DNA of 64,000 nt from Puniceibacterium sp. IMCC21224 (GTDB lineage Bacteria > Pseudomonadota > Alphaproteobacteria > Rhodobacterales > Rhodobacteraceae), in contig NZ_LDPY01000001.1 of the NCBI RefSeq assembly GCF_001038505.1, positions 2,728,001 through 2,792,000 of the forward strand. Reading direction: 5' to 3'. A program made the translations under genes and the position numbers. Positions 24,996-33,029 of the stretch are shown piece by piece. Below the pieces are notes generated by a model, which saw only the letters and a list, made by a program, of their open reading frames with translations, was not told where the DNA came from and did no database searches. Positions within the stretch are counted from its first letter, which is position 1, and each line of letters opens with the position of its first letter.

Positions 24996-25658
24996 TCACG
25001 CTTGCGATGCGCAACAACGCTCCGCAGTTGATTTGCGGCGCGCCAGACCAAAACCGCCAAGCGCAAAGATCAACATCAGCCCGGTTGCAGGCAGCGGAAC
25101 CGGGGCAAGAAATGAAGCTTTGACGTTATCGAACGCTGCATAGTTTCCGACGCGGCCAAAGACCACCCGATCAAAGCCTTCGATGTCAGACCAGCCATAG
25201 ATCGACGGCGCGTTAATGGCGCCTGTGTTCCCGGCTGTCACGAGGTTTCCGCCAAGATAGGTCGACCAAGTGTATGTGTGGTTGCCGGCAGCGTAACCTG
25301 ACCCAAGGGTCAATTCCAAGCCGTTGAATACGTTCCCGTCCGTTGCGGAAATCGTGTAATCGCCGGTTGAGTAAATATAGTTGCCAGTAAAGGGCGTTGC
25401 GCCACTATAAAAACCGGAGTGGCTGTGGCAACCGGCATAGCCGCAATAGTTGCCGGTATTCAGAAACTCCATTCCACCTTCGGTGTATGACGAGTTTGAC
25501 ACCGCAAGCGCGCTTTCAAAGCCCGCAAACGCATCTACTGTTGTGACGGCAGAGCCATCTCCGATTGTGAAAACCGTTGCAGCGCTCGCTGAGCTGGCCA
25601 AAAAGACCGCTGCGATTGCTGTGAAGATCCTTTTGTGGACTGTGGTCATCGCTACCAT
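24996..25658 (-). CDS. VPLPA-CTERM sorting-domain exported protein
   Basis: This protein of about 220 residues has an N-terminal signal peptide (HKRIFTAIAAVFLASSASAA) and a Gly/Thr/Asn/Tyr-rich beta body. The C-terminal sorting signal is VPLPATGLMLIFALGGFGLA followed by RRK, the alphaproteobacterial form of PEP-CTERM processed by an exosortase. No exosortase gene is in this window. Normally these end soon after RRK; here about 11 extra residues (STAERCC...) follow, perhaps because the 3' end was altered by the adjoining IS debris. AGGAAGGATACC precedes ATG 25658. Confidence 0.82.
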   Translation of the reverse strand: MVAMTTVHKRIFTAIAAVFLASSASAATVFTIGDGSAVTTVDAFAGFESALAVSNSSYTEGGMEFLNTGNYCGYAGCHSHSGFYSGATPFTGNYIYSTGDYTISATDGNVFNGLELTLGSGYAAGNHTYTWSTYLGGNLVTAGNTGAINAPSIYGWSDIEGFDRVVFGRVGNYAAFDNVKASFLAPVPLPATGLMLIFALGGFGLARRKSTAERCCASQA

Positions 25659-25878
25659 TTTGGTATCCTTCCTCTTTAGTGTGGGACACACCAACTTAAT
25701 ATCGGTCGATAAAGGCGCGTAAATTGTGACAGCTTTAAGGCTTCTCTAGGGTCAGGACTCATAGCCAGTAGATGACGAGTGCAGCGAGGGCGATTGCGGA
25801 GAGGAAGACTTTGGGGCAGCGGTCATAGCGGGTTGTGACACGCCGCCAGTCCTTGAGCCTGCCGAACATGATCTCGAT

Positions 25879-25920
25879 CACTGCCCGGCAGTGCATTGCG
25901 CAGCAATGTCACGAGAGGGG
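25879..25920 (+). repeat. Small structured repeat, copy A (42 nt)
   Basis: The left block is CACTGCCCGGCAG, the centre is hairpin CATTGC-GCA-GCAATG inside a 20-nt spacer, and the right block is CGAGAGGGG. It lies between codons for RRN(R) and IEIMFG of the IS427-type transposase, net insertion about 41 nt. Confidence 0.85.
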
Positions 25921-26118
25921 CGGTTGCGGCGTTTGTAGCGCCGCTTGTCGTATCGGATTGCAGTCTTGCGTTGCTTACGACCCGGGATGCAGGCGCGTAT
26001 CCCTTTGTCTTTCAACGCTTCTCTGAACCAATCAGCGTCATAGCCGCGATCCCCAAGAAGCCAGTCGACATCTGGCAGGCTGCTCAGCAGTGCTCGGGCA
26101 CCGATGTAGTCGCTGTAC

Positions 26119-26156
26119 CACTGCCCGGCAGGTGATGCTTGCATCGCCGAGAGGGG
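26119..26156 (+). repeat. Small structured repeat, copy B (38 nt)
   Basis: The left block CACTGCCCGGCAG and right block CGAGAGGGG are identical to copy A. The central hairpin is different, GTGATGC-TT-GCATCGC (seven pairs with one wobble). It splits the IS427-type transposase between VTAG and SDYIGAR. Confidence 0.85.
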
Positions 26157-26665
26157 TGACCGGCGGTCACGAACAGATTGAGCGGACGTCCATAGCTGTC
26201 GCAGATGGCGTGCAGTTTCGTGTTCATGCCACCCTTGGTTCGACCAATCAGGCGACCACGCCCCCCTTTTTGACGCCCAGGCTGGACGCCGTTCGATGAG
26301 CTTTGAGGTAAGTGGCGTCGATCATGACCGTCGTCTGTTCGCCGTGATCAGCAGCCAGACCGGCCATCATCTGGGCAAAAATACCCTTGTCACTCCAGCG
26401 TTTCCACCGATTGTAGAGCGTTTTGTGTGGGCCGTATTCCTTCGGCGCGTCACGCCACCGTAAGCCGTTGCGATTGATGAAGATAATCCCGCTAAGAACG
26501 CGCTTGTCATCGACACGTGGCTTGCCGTGGGATTTGGGAAAGTAGGGGCCAAGACGCGCCATCTGCGCGTCGGATAACCAGATTAGATCAGACATGTTCA
26601 CCGCTCACTTTTTGAGCCGTGAATCACGCAGCGAAGCGAATATCAATGGGTCCTGAGCCTAAGTT

Positions 26666-27007
26666 TTAGATGTCACGCTGTCTCTCGTCATACCTGTCGA
26701 ACTTGTCTGTCCGGATTTCCAATTTTGTCTTAAGTCCGTAATCTTCTCGCCAAAGTTCGGCGATGTATTTTCTAATGGTCCCCTTGGAAAGCCCTACAAG
26801 TGGCCGAATCTTAAACATTGCTTCCTGTGCACTGGCGAGCTGCATCATCGGTGTGTCTTTCTCCAATTCGACTTGCGAAGCTATTTGCCCCCCGTATGCA
26901 TGAACGAGCTTGGCCGCCTCAGAATCATTCCGAACCAAACCAATGTCGGCAGGATAAATCCGGTGCAAAAGAAGCGAACGCAAAGATAAATAAACTGATG
27001 CGTGCAA
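26666..27007 (-). CDS. Hypothetical island protein
   Basis: A frame of 113 codons starts at TTG 27007, just 3 nt after the integrase stop, and ends 6 bp before the IS end. The N-terminal start is uncertain. The C-terminal half (LVGLSKGTIRKYIAELWRED, then TKLEIRTDKFDRYDERQRD) is charged and could contain a helix-turn-helix-like segment, but no family is recognised. Codon use is less GC-rich than neighbours, as expected for acquired DNA. It may be a truncated cargo gene. Confidence 0.4.
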   Translation of the reverse strand: MHASVYLSLRSLLLHRIYPADIGLVRNDSEAAKLVHAYGGQIASQVELEKDTPMMQLASAQEAMFKIRPLVGLSKGTIRKYIAELWREDYGLKTKLEIRTDKFDRYDERQRDI

Positions 27008-27010
27008 GAT

Positions 27011-28197
27011 TTATCTCTTTTTTCCGGCTGCATAAAAACTCCAATGCGACATCAATTCCCGCCGCCGCTCCAACAAATCCGACCGCGCGTAAGCCCGCTC
27101 CACATCAGAACCGACTTGATGCGCCAGCGTCGCCTCTGCCACCTCGCGCGGTGCGCCCGCTTCTTCCCCGGCCCAATCACGGAAGGTGCTGCGGAAGCCA
27201 TGCACGGTGTATTGCCCGCGCTCCATCCGCCGCATGAGCATCAGAATCGACATATTGGATAGAGGCCGGTGCCGCTTTTGCCCCTCAAACACAAATTCCG
27301 ACGCCATCGCCTTCATCGGCTCCAGCACCCGCAATAATTCATCCGTAAGAGGAACCCGATGCTGGACCCCGCCCTTCATCCGCGCCGCCGGTATCGTCCA
27401 GAGCCGCGCGTCCAGATCCACCTCATTCCATGTCATGCCCAGCACCTCGGACGTGCGACAGGCGGACAAAACCGTGAATTGCAGCGCCTTTGCCGCCGTG
27501 GCGCTGCGTCCCTCCAGTTCGGCATAGAAGGCCGGAATATCGCGCCAAGGCATCGCGTCGTGATGCGTCACCTTGACCTTCACCTTGGGCAGAACCCCGG
27601 CCTCTTTGACCGCCGTTACCGGGTTTTCGCCATCCCGAAACCCGCGCGACCGACCCACGTCCAGCACCGTCTTGATACGCTGCGCCAGCCGCCGCGCGGT
27701 TTCATGCTTGTCTGCCCAGATGGGTGACAGGCACATCAGCACCTCAGGTTGCCCGATGCTATCAACCGGCATCCGGCCAATCTTGGGAAAGGCATAGTCG
27801 CGCAACGTGTTCAGCCATTGCGCGCCATGCTTGGCGTTTTTCCAAGTGGGCATCCGGTCAATGTGAACCTGCTGTGCCAGTTCCGAGAATGTGGGGATCT
27901 GGCGCTCTGCATTGAAACGCGGGTCAGGCCGGTCAGGCCGGTCTTTGCCATGCGCCGATATTCCAGCGCCCGCTCGCGCGCCGCGTTGAGTGTAACCACA
28001 TCGGCACCGCCCAAACCAAAGTCGGTGCGTAGCGGCGCGCCCTTGGCGTTTTTCTGGCCCTTGACCGTGACACGGACAATCCAGCGCCGCGCGCCGGACG
28101 GGTCCACCACCAAATACAGACCGGCCCCGTCGCCGTGACGGCCCGCGCCCAGGTTCTCCACCAATTTCTTGGTCAGCTTGCCGCCAAGTGCCGCCAT
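27011..28197 (-). pseudogene. Tyrosine-type integrase (P4-like), frameshifted
   Basis: The N-terminal DUF4102 arm-binding region (KLVENLGAGRHGDGAGLYLV, then RRWIVRVTVKGQK) is in one frame from ATG 28197. The core and catalytic domains are in another frame from about 27920 onward (PRFNAERQIPTFSELAQQVH...). Catalytic residues are present: Arg in SACRTSEVLG, HGFRSTFRDW, and Tyr in ERAYARSDLL. The break is at a 9-bp tandem duplication with a one-base loss around 27921-27944. Start to tRNA-Ser 3' end is 150 bp, the normal position for a tRNA-targeting island integrase. Confidence 0.85.
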
Positions 28198-28347
28198 CCC
28201 GCATACCACCTTCCGTACCACGCAAGGAAAGCATACTGGCAAAATTCAAACAAAGCCAACAAAACCGAACAACCAACAATTCTTGAAGGGATTCAAGGCA
28301 TTTAGGTAGGTCTAAGCTGGAATGTTAAATTGGGTAAAAACCACCAT

Positions 28348-28437
28348 TGGCGGAAGCGGTGGGATTCGAACCCACGGACGAGTCTCCCCGTCGCTGGTTT
28401 TCAAGACCAGTTCCTTAAACCACTCGGACACGCTTCC
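28348..28437 (-). tRNA. tRNA-Ser (TGA), island attachment site
   Basis: This 90-nt class II tRNA on the minus strand has CCA encoded. The acceptor GGAAGCG pairs CGCTTCC. The anticodon loop CTTGAAA reads TGA between CTGGT and ACCAG. A long variable arm is present, and the T arm is TGGG-TTCGAAT-CCCA. Its 3' end faces the integrase, so it is the likely attB. I saw no second copy of its 3' end inside the window. Confidence 0.95.
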
Positions 28438-28836
28438 ACTACGCTCGGGGGACATTGCAGGCCATCCTGACTTATGACAACGGATGTCTCCGGCGCCTCA
28501 AGTCATGGACATATCGCCACCCCGAAACAACACTCTCTCAATCGACCCTGGCGCTGCAATATGCAGAGCCGCTGCAATAGCCACCAGATTTCCGGTGCCA
28601 CCGGTGACGCCCAACCGCAAAGTCCAGACGGCATATCCCCCCACGAGCGATTCTGAAAGCACCCAGCGCGGAAATTTTTCCCAGCCCGCGCTGCGGGCTT
28701 TTCATGGGCGCGTCAAGCAGCTAAGCTCTGCGCAAATTCGATGGTGCGCAGCACCGCAGGCAAGAGCATTATAGGCTGGACCAACCGGCAAAAGACACGC
28801 ATCGCAATTGCGCAAGGCAGGCTGAGGGGCATTGGC
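28438..28836. other. Intergenic region after tRNA-Ser
   Basis: These 399 bp contain no convincing gene. The main structure is the hairpin at 28683-28703. Short frames here have poor coding character. The last 100 bp should hold the promoter of the SPOR lipoprotein gene. Confidence 0.5.
28683..28703 (+). terminator. Candidate intrinsic terminator
   Basis: The seven-base stem AGCCCGC / GCGGGCT with loop GCT is followed by TTTTC on plus. No plus-strand gene precedes it, so it may end an unrecognised small RNA or act as an insulator. Confidence 0.5.
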
Positions 28837-29793
28837 ATGGAAAAAGAGATCTGGGCACGACGCAGAACTGCGGCGGGACGCAGCGCTGTCCTTTTGGCGA
28901 TGGCTCTCGGCCTTGCCGCGTGCGAAGACGGGCAGATGCCGGGGTTCCTGAAGGCGCAGGACGGCGGTACGGCAGGATCAACGGCATCGGGTAAATCCAG
29001 CAAGCAAATGGTCGAACGTGACATTGAGGCCCCCGATGTGTTTCAGGCCACCGAGGCCGGGCTCTGGGATGGTCGCCCATCGCTTGGCGGGGTCTGGGTG
29101 GCGCATCCGGATGTGACGGAACCCGAGCGGGTGATCGTGCGCAACGAGCAGAATGGCAAGTTTGTGATTGGTGCGCTGTTCCGTCGTGAACGCGAAACAC
29201 CGGGACCAAGGTTGCAGGTGTCCTCGGACGCGGCTGCGGCGCTAGGGATGCTGGCCGGTGCGCCCACCAATATCAATGTCGTCGCCCTGCGCCGCGAGGA
29301 AGTGGCCGAAGAGGCCCCGCCGCAAACCGACATACCGCCAGTGTCTGACGGGACGGCTTCGGCTGTGGGTGGCCTCGACGCGCCTTCCGCCATCTCTGAG
29401 GGAACACTCGAACCGGTAACAGCCGCTGCGGCGGCTGCCATTGACAGGGCACCTGCAACCCCTCCTCTTGCCCCATCGGCCGCAGCAGCAGCGCCGAAAC
29501 CAGCCGCCCCCGTTGCTGCCAAGCCAGTTCCAGCGCAATCAGCGACAACCAAGTCAAACCTCTCCAAACCTTTTATCCAGATCGGGATTTTCAGCGTCGA
29601 AGGAAATGCCAACAACACGGCCACCGCGATGCGTCAGGCCGGAATGGTGCCCACGGTGAAGAAGCAAAGCTCAAGCGGCACGGCGTTCTGGCGTGTGCTT
29701 GTCGGTCCGGCGCAAAACAGCGGCGAGTTGGACACGCTGCTGAAAAAGATCAAGGCGAGCGGCTTTACCGACGCGTATGCAGTCAGCAACTGA
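28837..29793 (+). CDS. SPOR-domain lipoprotein
   Basis: This 318-residue protein has a lipobox (LAAC, in AVLLAMALGLAACEDG), a variable Ala/Pro-rich linker (about residues 150-225) and a C-terminal SPOR domain (KPFIQIGIFSVEGNANNTA to FTDAYAVSN) that binds denuded glycan at division sites. ATG 28837 is chosen because GAGGGG lies 7 nt upstream and the signal peptide then starts correctly. It sits upstream of the DD-carboxypeptidase, matching the conserved Rhodobacterales order. Confidence 0.88.
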   Translation: MEKEIWARRRTAAGRSAVLLAMALGLAACEDGQMPGFLKAQDGGTAGSTASGKSSKQMVERDIEAPDVFQATEAGLWDGRPSLGGVWVAHPDVTEPERVIVRNEQNGKFVIGALFRRERETPGPRLQVSSDAAAALGMLAGAPTNINVVALRREEVAEEAPPQTDIPPVSDGTASAVGGLDAPSAISEGTLEPVTAAAAAAIDRAPATPPLAPSAAAAAPKPAAPVAAKPVPAQSATTKSNLSKPFIQIGIFSVEGNANNTATAMRQAGMVPTVKKQSSSGTAFWRVLVGPAQNSGELDTLLKKIKASGFTDAYAVSN

Positions 29794-29940
29794 CGGCAGA
29801 CCCCCGCCGGTGCACCACCGCTTCACTTGCAAATCCCGCGCGCATAGGGCGAAATAACGTCCAAAGCCGCAGGGCAGAACCAACGCAGCGCCGGGCGCCC
29901 GCATTGCGACACGTCTGATCGCCACCCAAGGAGCCAGAGC

Positions 29941-31110
29941 ATGAATGTGACTTTCCGCAGAACCACCGCCCTGCTGACAGCCCTGGTGCTGCTGGCCGGT
30001 TCTGCACAGGCATTTGACACCCGCGCCAAGGCGGCATTTGTGCTGGACCAGTCCACCGGCACGGTGCTTTTGGCCAAGAACGCCGATGAGGCGCTGCCGC
30101 CTGCGTCAATGTCCAAGCTGATGACGCTGTATATGGCGTTTGAGGCTGTGCGCGACGGGCGTCTCAAGCTGGATGAGAAACTGCCAGTGTCGAGCCATGC
30201 AATGTCTTATGGCGGCTCGACCATGTTCCTCGACACCACCGACCGGGTTGCCGTCAATGACCTGTTGCAGGGGATTGTCGTGCTGTCGGGCAACGACGCC
30301 TGCGCTGTGATCGCCGAGGCCCTCAGCCCCGATGGCACCGAAGCTGGCTTTGCCAAACTGATGACGCGCCGCGCGCAGCAACTTGGCATGACCAATTCGG
30401 TGTTTCATAATTCCAACGGCTGGCCGGCCGATGGGCATGTGATGTCGATGCGCGACCTCACGCTGCTTGCCAGTCTGCTCATCAAAGATTTTCCCGACTT
30501 CTATCCGATGTTTGCCGAACAGAAATTCGCCTTTGACGGACGGGCGCCGCAGAACGTCAACAACCGCAACCCGCTGCTGGGTCTGGGCATCGGTGCGGAT
30601 GGGCTCAAGACCGGGCACACGTCTGAGGCGGGCTATGGCCTTGTTGGATCTGCCAAACAGGGTGACCGGCGGGTGATCTTTTCGCTGACCGGGTTGGACA
30701 GCACCCGCGCCCGTGCCGAGGAATCCGAGGCAATCGTCAATTGGGCCTTCCGTCAGTTTGCCGAAACCAAGATGACCGCTGCAGGGCAGGCGATCGCCGA
30801 GGCTGATGTCTGGATGGGTGCCAGCCCCACTGTGCCGCTGGTGACCCAAGAGGATGTGACCCTGCTTATGCCCGTTCTGCCCGGATCGCAGGTGGAGGCC
30901 GAAGTGGTCTATACAGGCCCTCTCAAGGCCCCCATCACAAAGGGACAAAAACTGGCCGAACTGATCATCCGCCCAGAGGGTTTGCCGGAACATAGGGTGC
31001 CGCTGGTGGCACAAAGCGCAGTCGCGCGCGGTGGCTTTCTCAACCGGATGATGACGGTGAGCAACGTATTGATTGGCCGGCTGAGCGAAAGCCCCGAGGG
31101 GACGATGTGA
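29941..31110 (+). CDS. dacA: D-alanyl-D-alanine carboxypeptidase (class C/A low-MW PBP)
   Basis: This 389-residue periplasmic S11 peptidase trims pentapeptide stems. The signal peptide covers residues 1-24 (ends GSAQA). The active-site motifs are SMSK (Ser56, Lys59), SGN (116-118) and KTG (223-225). The C-terminal PBP5-like beta domain is from about 285 on. AAGGAG lies 7 nt before ATG. The stop overlaps the tmk GTG start. Confidence 0.93.
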   Translation: MNVTFRRTTALLTALVLLAGSAQAFDTRAKAAFVLDQSTGTVLLAKNADEALPPASMSKLMTLYMAFEAVRDGRLKLDEKLPVSSHAMSYGGSTMFLDTTDRVAVNDLLQGIVVLSGNDACAVIAEALSPDGTEAGFAKLMTRRAQQLGMTNSVFHNSNGWPADGHVMSMRDLTLLASLLIKDFPDFYPMFAEQKFAFDGRAPQNVNNRNPLLGLGIGADGLKTGHTSEAGYGLVGSAKQGDRRVIFSLTGLDSTRARAEESEAIVNWAFRQFAETKMTAAGQAIAEADVWMGASPTVPLVTQEDVTLLMPVLPGSQVEAEVVYTGPLKAPITKGQKLAELIIRPEGLPEHRVPLVAQSAVARGGFLNRMMTVSNVLIGRLSESPEGTM

Positions 31111-31760
31111 CCACAAACGGCGCAGCGCCGCACGGGCTTTTCATCAGTTTCGAAGGCATCGACGGCTCCGGTAAATCGACACAGGCGCGGCGACTGGCCC
31201 GGACCTTGCGCGCGCAGGGCCGCGATGTGGTTCTGACCCGCGAACCCGGCGGCAGCACCGGCGCCGAAGAGATCCGCGCGCTTGTGTTACAGGGTGATCC
31301 CGATCGCTGGTCGGCGGAAACCGAACTTTTGCTGTTTACCGCCGCGCGCCGCGATCATCTTGAACGCACGATCCGCCCCGCCCTCGCGGCAGGTCAGATC
31401 GTACTGTGCGACCGCTTTGCCGACAGCACCCGGATGTATCAGGGCCTGTCGCGTGGGAACCTGCGCACTGCCGTCGATGTGCTGCACGATCTGATGATCG
31501 GGCAAGAGCCCGAGCTGACCTTGCTGATCGACATGGACCCCGGCGCAGCACTGGCCCGCGCCAAGGCCCGCGCAACAATTGAGGAACGGTTCGAAGATTT
31601 CGGCCAACCGCTGCAAGACGCGATGCGCGCAGGATTTCTGGCGCTGGCTAAGGAGTTTCCCAACCGTATCCGCGTGATTGACGGCACCCGGGGCGAAGAT
31701 GACGTTGCCGCAGATATCCTTGCCGCTGTCGTACCGCGTCTGACGAACCTGCAGCCATGA
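31107..31760 (+). CDS. tmk: Thymidylate kinase
   Basis: This 217-residue dTMP kinase converts dTMP to dTDP. The P-loop is EGIDGSGKST (residues 16-25), followed by LTREPGGSTGAEEIR and the DRFADSTRMYQG motif. It begins with GTG overlapping the dacA stop (GTGA), with GAGGGG five bases before it. It overlaps holB by four bases, a conserved tmk-holB pair. Confidence 0.95.
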   Translation: MTTNGAAPHGLFISFEGIDGSGKSTQARRLARTLRAQGRDVVLTREPGGSTGAEEIRALVLQGDPDRWSAETELLLFTAARRDHLERTIRPALAAGQIVLCDRFADSTRMYQGLSRGNLRTAVDVLHDLMIGQEPELTLLIDMDPGAALARAKARATIEERFEDFGQPLQDAMRAGFLALAKEFPNRIRVIDGTRGEDDVAADILAAVVPRLTNLQP

Positions 31761-32893
31761 AGGACGATCCCACCCTGCCCGAAGCCGACCGCGTCGAAGG
31801 TGCGCCGCACCCGCGCGAGACGCCGCATATGATCGGGCAGCAGGCGGCTGAGCGCGCCTTTCTGGAGGCCTACGGCGCGGAGCGACTGCATCACGGCTGG
31901 CTATTGACTGGCCCACAGGGGTTGGGCAAGGCAACGCTGGCCTGGCGCATCGCGCGGTTCCTGCTGGCGACGCCGCCCGCCGGGGATGACGGAATGTTTG
32001 GCGCCCCCCCCCCGCCCGCCACGCTCGACATTGCGGCAGATCATCCGGTGATGCGGCGCACGCAGGCGCTGTCCGAACCCGGTCTCTTTCTGCTGCGCCG
32101 GGTTTGGGATGCTGACAAAAAGCGGCTCAAGACCCAGCTTACCGTCGAAGAGGTGCGCAAGCTGCGTAATTTCTTTTCCCTCTCCGCAACCGATGGCGGA
32201 CGCCGTGTGGTGATCGTGGATTCGGCGGACGAGATGAATCCATCCGCCGCCAACGCCATCCTCAAACTACTCGAAGAGCCGCCCGCCCGCACCACGCTGC
32301 TGCTGATCAGCCATCAGCCCTCGCGGCTATTGCCGACGATACGGTCACGCTGCCGCGAGCTGCGGCTGGCTCCGCTGATGCCAGCCGACATGGCAGCCGC
32401 ACTTGCCGCCACCGGGGCCGAAGTCGCCCCGCATCAAACCGAGGCGCTGGCCGCCTTGTCGGCGGGGTCGGTCGGCGCGGCGATCCGGTTGCTCAACCTC
32501 GACGGGCTCAAACTATACGCAGAGCTTGTGGCGCTGCTGGGCACTCTGCCCGACCTCGACCGCCCGCGCGCGATTGCGCTGGCCGAAACCGCCGCCGCCC
32601 GCGGTCGCGAGGACCGGCTCGACTTGCTGTTCGTCTTGCTGGACCTCGCGCTGGCACGTCTGGCCCGCACCGGCGTCACCGGCGCAGCCCCGCTCCCCGA
32701 GGCCGCACAGGGCGAAGCCGCCATCCTGACCCGGCTGTCACGCTCTCTCGATGCCGGACGCGCCTGGGCGACTCTGGCACAGACGGCAGGCGACCGCGCC
32801 CGCCATGGCCGCGCAGTGAACATTGATCCTGCTGCCCTCGTTCTCGACTCACTTCTGCATCTGCGCGACACTGCAGCCACATTCGCGCGGTGA
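31757..32893 (+). CDS. holB: DNA polymerase III subunit delta'
   Basis: This 378-residue clamp-loader subunit has the degenerate P-loop GPQGLGKAT (52-60), DSADEMNPSAANAILKLLEE (box VI) and the SRC-containing RSRCRELRL. Codons 83-86 region includes a run of ten C (32004-32013) encoding prolines, a possible slippage site. C-terminal collar domain from about 230. Essential gene; frame is intact in this sequence. Confidence 0.93.
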   Translation: MKDDPTLPEADRVEGAPHPRETPHMIGQQAAERAFLEAYGAERLHHGWLLTGPQGLGKATLAWRIARFLLATPPAGDDGMFGAPPPPATLDIAADHPVMRRTQALSEPGLFLLRRVWDADKKRLKTQLTVEEVRKLRNFFSLSATDGGRRVVIVDSADEMNPSAANAILKLLEEPPARTTLLLISHQPSRLLPTIRSRCRELRLAPLMPADMAAALAATGAEVAPHQTEALAALSAGSVGAAIRLLNLDGLKLYAELVALLGTLPDLDRPRAIALAETAAARGREDRLDLLFVLLDLALARLARTGVTGAAPLPEAAQGEAAILTRLSRSLDAGRAWATLAQTAGDRARHGRAVNIDPAALVLDSLLHLRDTAATFAR

Positions 32894-33029
32894 CCGCTGG
32901 CCAGCGCCCACGCGCCACGCAAGATCGGACTGATTGCCCCACAACCCGGTCCTGCCGGGCCTCACCGCCTTGACCCTCTGGCCCACATCCTAGATACCGA
33001 CGCCATCAGGCCCGGGAAAGACATACGGC

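Larger units (their letters stand above)
25759..26595 (-). pseudogene. IS427-type transposase, interrupted by repeats A and B
   Basis: Frame A runs SDLIWLSDAQMARLG to KKGGVVA, then the A/G slippery run leads to GRTKGGMNTKLHAICD-SYGRPLNLFVTAG. Repeat B interrupts here. The frame resumes YSDYIGARALLSSLPDVDWL, LLGDRGYDADWF (second Asp), GRKQRKTAIRYDKRRYKRRN. Repeat A interrupts here. It resumes IEIMFGRLKDWRRV, then TTRYDRCPKVFLSAIALAAL-VIYWL to the stop near the right end. Without the repeats this is an intact DDE transposase; with them the frames are shifted and the enzyme should be dead. Confidence 0.88.
25749..26659 (-). mobile_element. IS5-family (IS427-like) insertion sequence, 911 bp, with two internal repeats
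   Basis: The left end (26659) reads GGCTCAGGACCCAT and the right end (25749) GGGTCAGGACTCAT, giving terminal inverted repeats with two mismatches in 14. TA flanks both ends (25747-25748 and 26660-26661), fitting a TA duplication. Removing the two 38-42 nt repeats leaves about 830 bp, the usual size for the group. It lies inverted relative to the truncated copy at 23410, so the two left ends bracket the island core. Confidence 0.9.

Noticed and set aside
24652..26156. Possible CRISPR array from the repeated blocks
   Set aside because: Only four copies in both orientations, uneven spacing (from 60 bp to about 1 kb), no unique spacers of regular length and no cas genes.
28484..28774. Plus-strand ORF between tRNA-Ser and the SPOR gene
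   Set aside because: Runs through a strong hairpin, poor coding character, no family.
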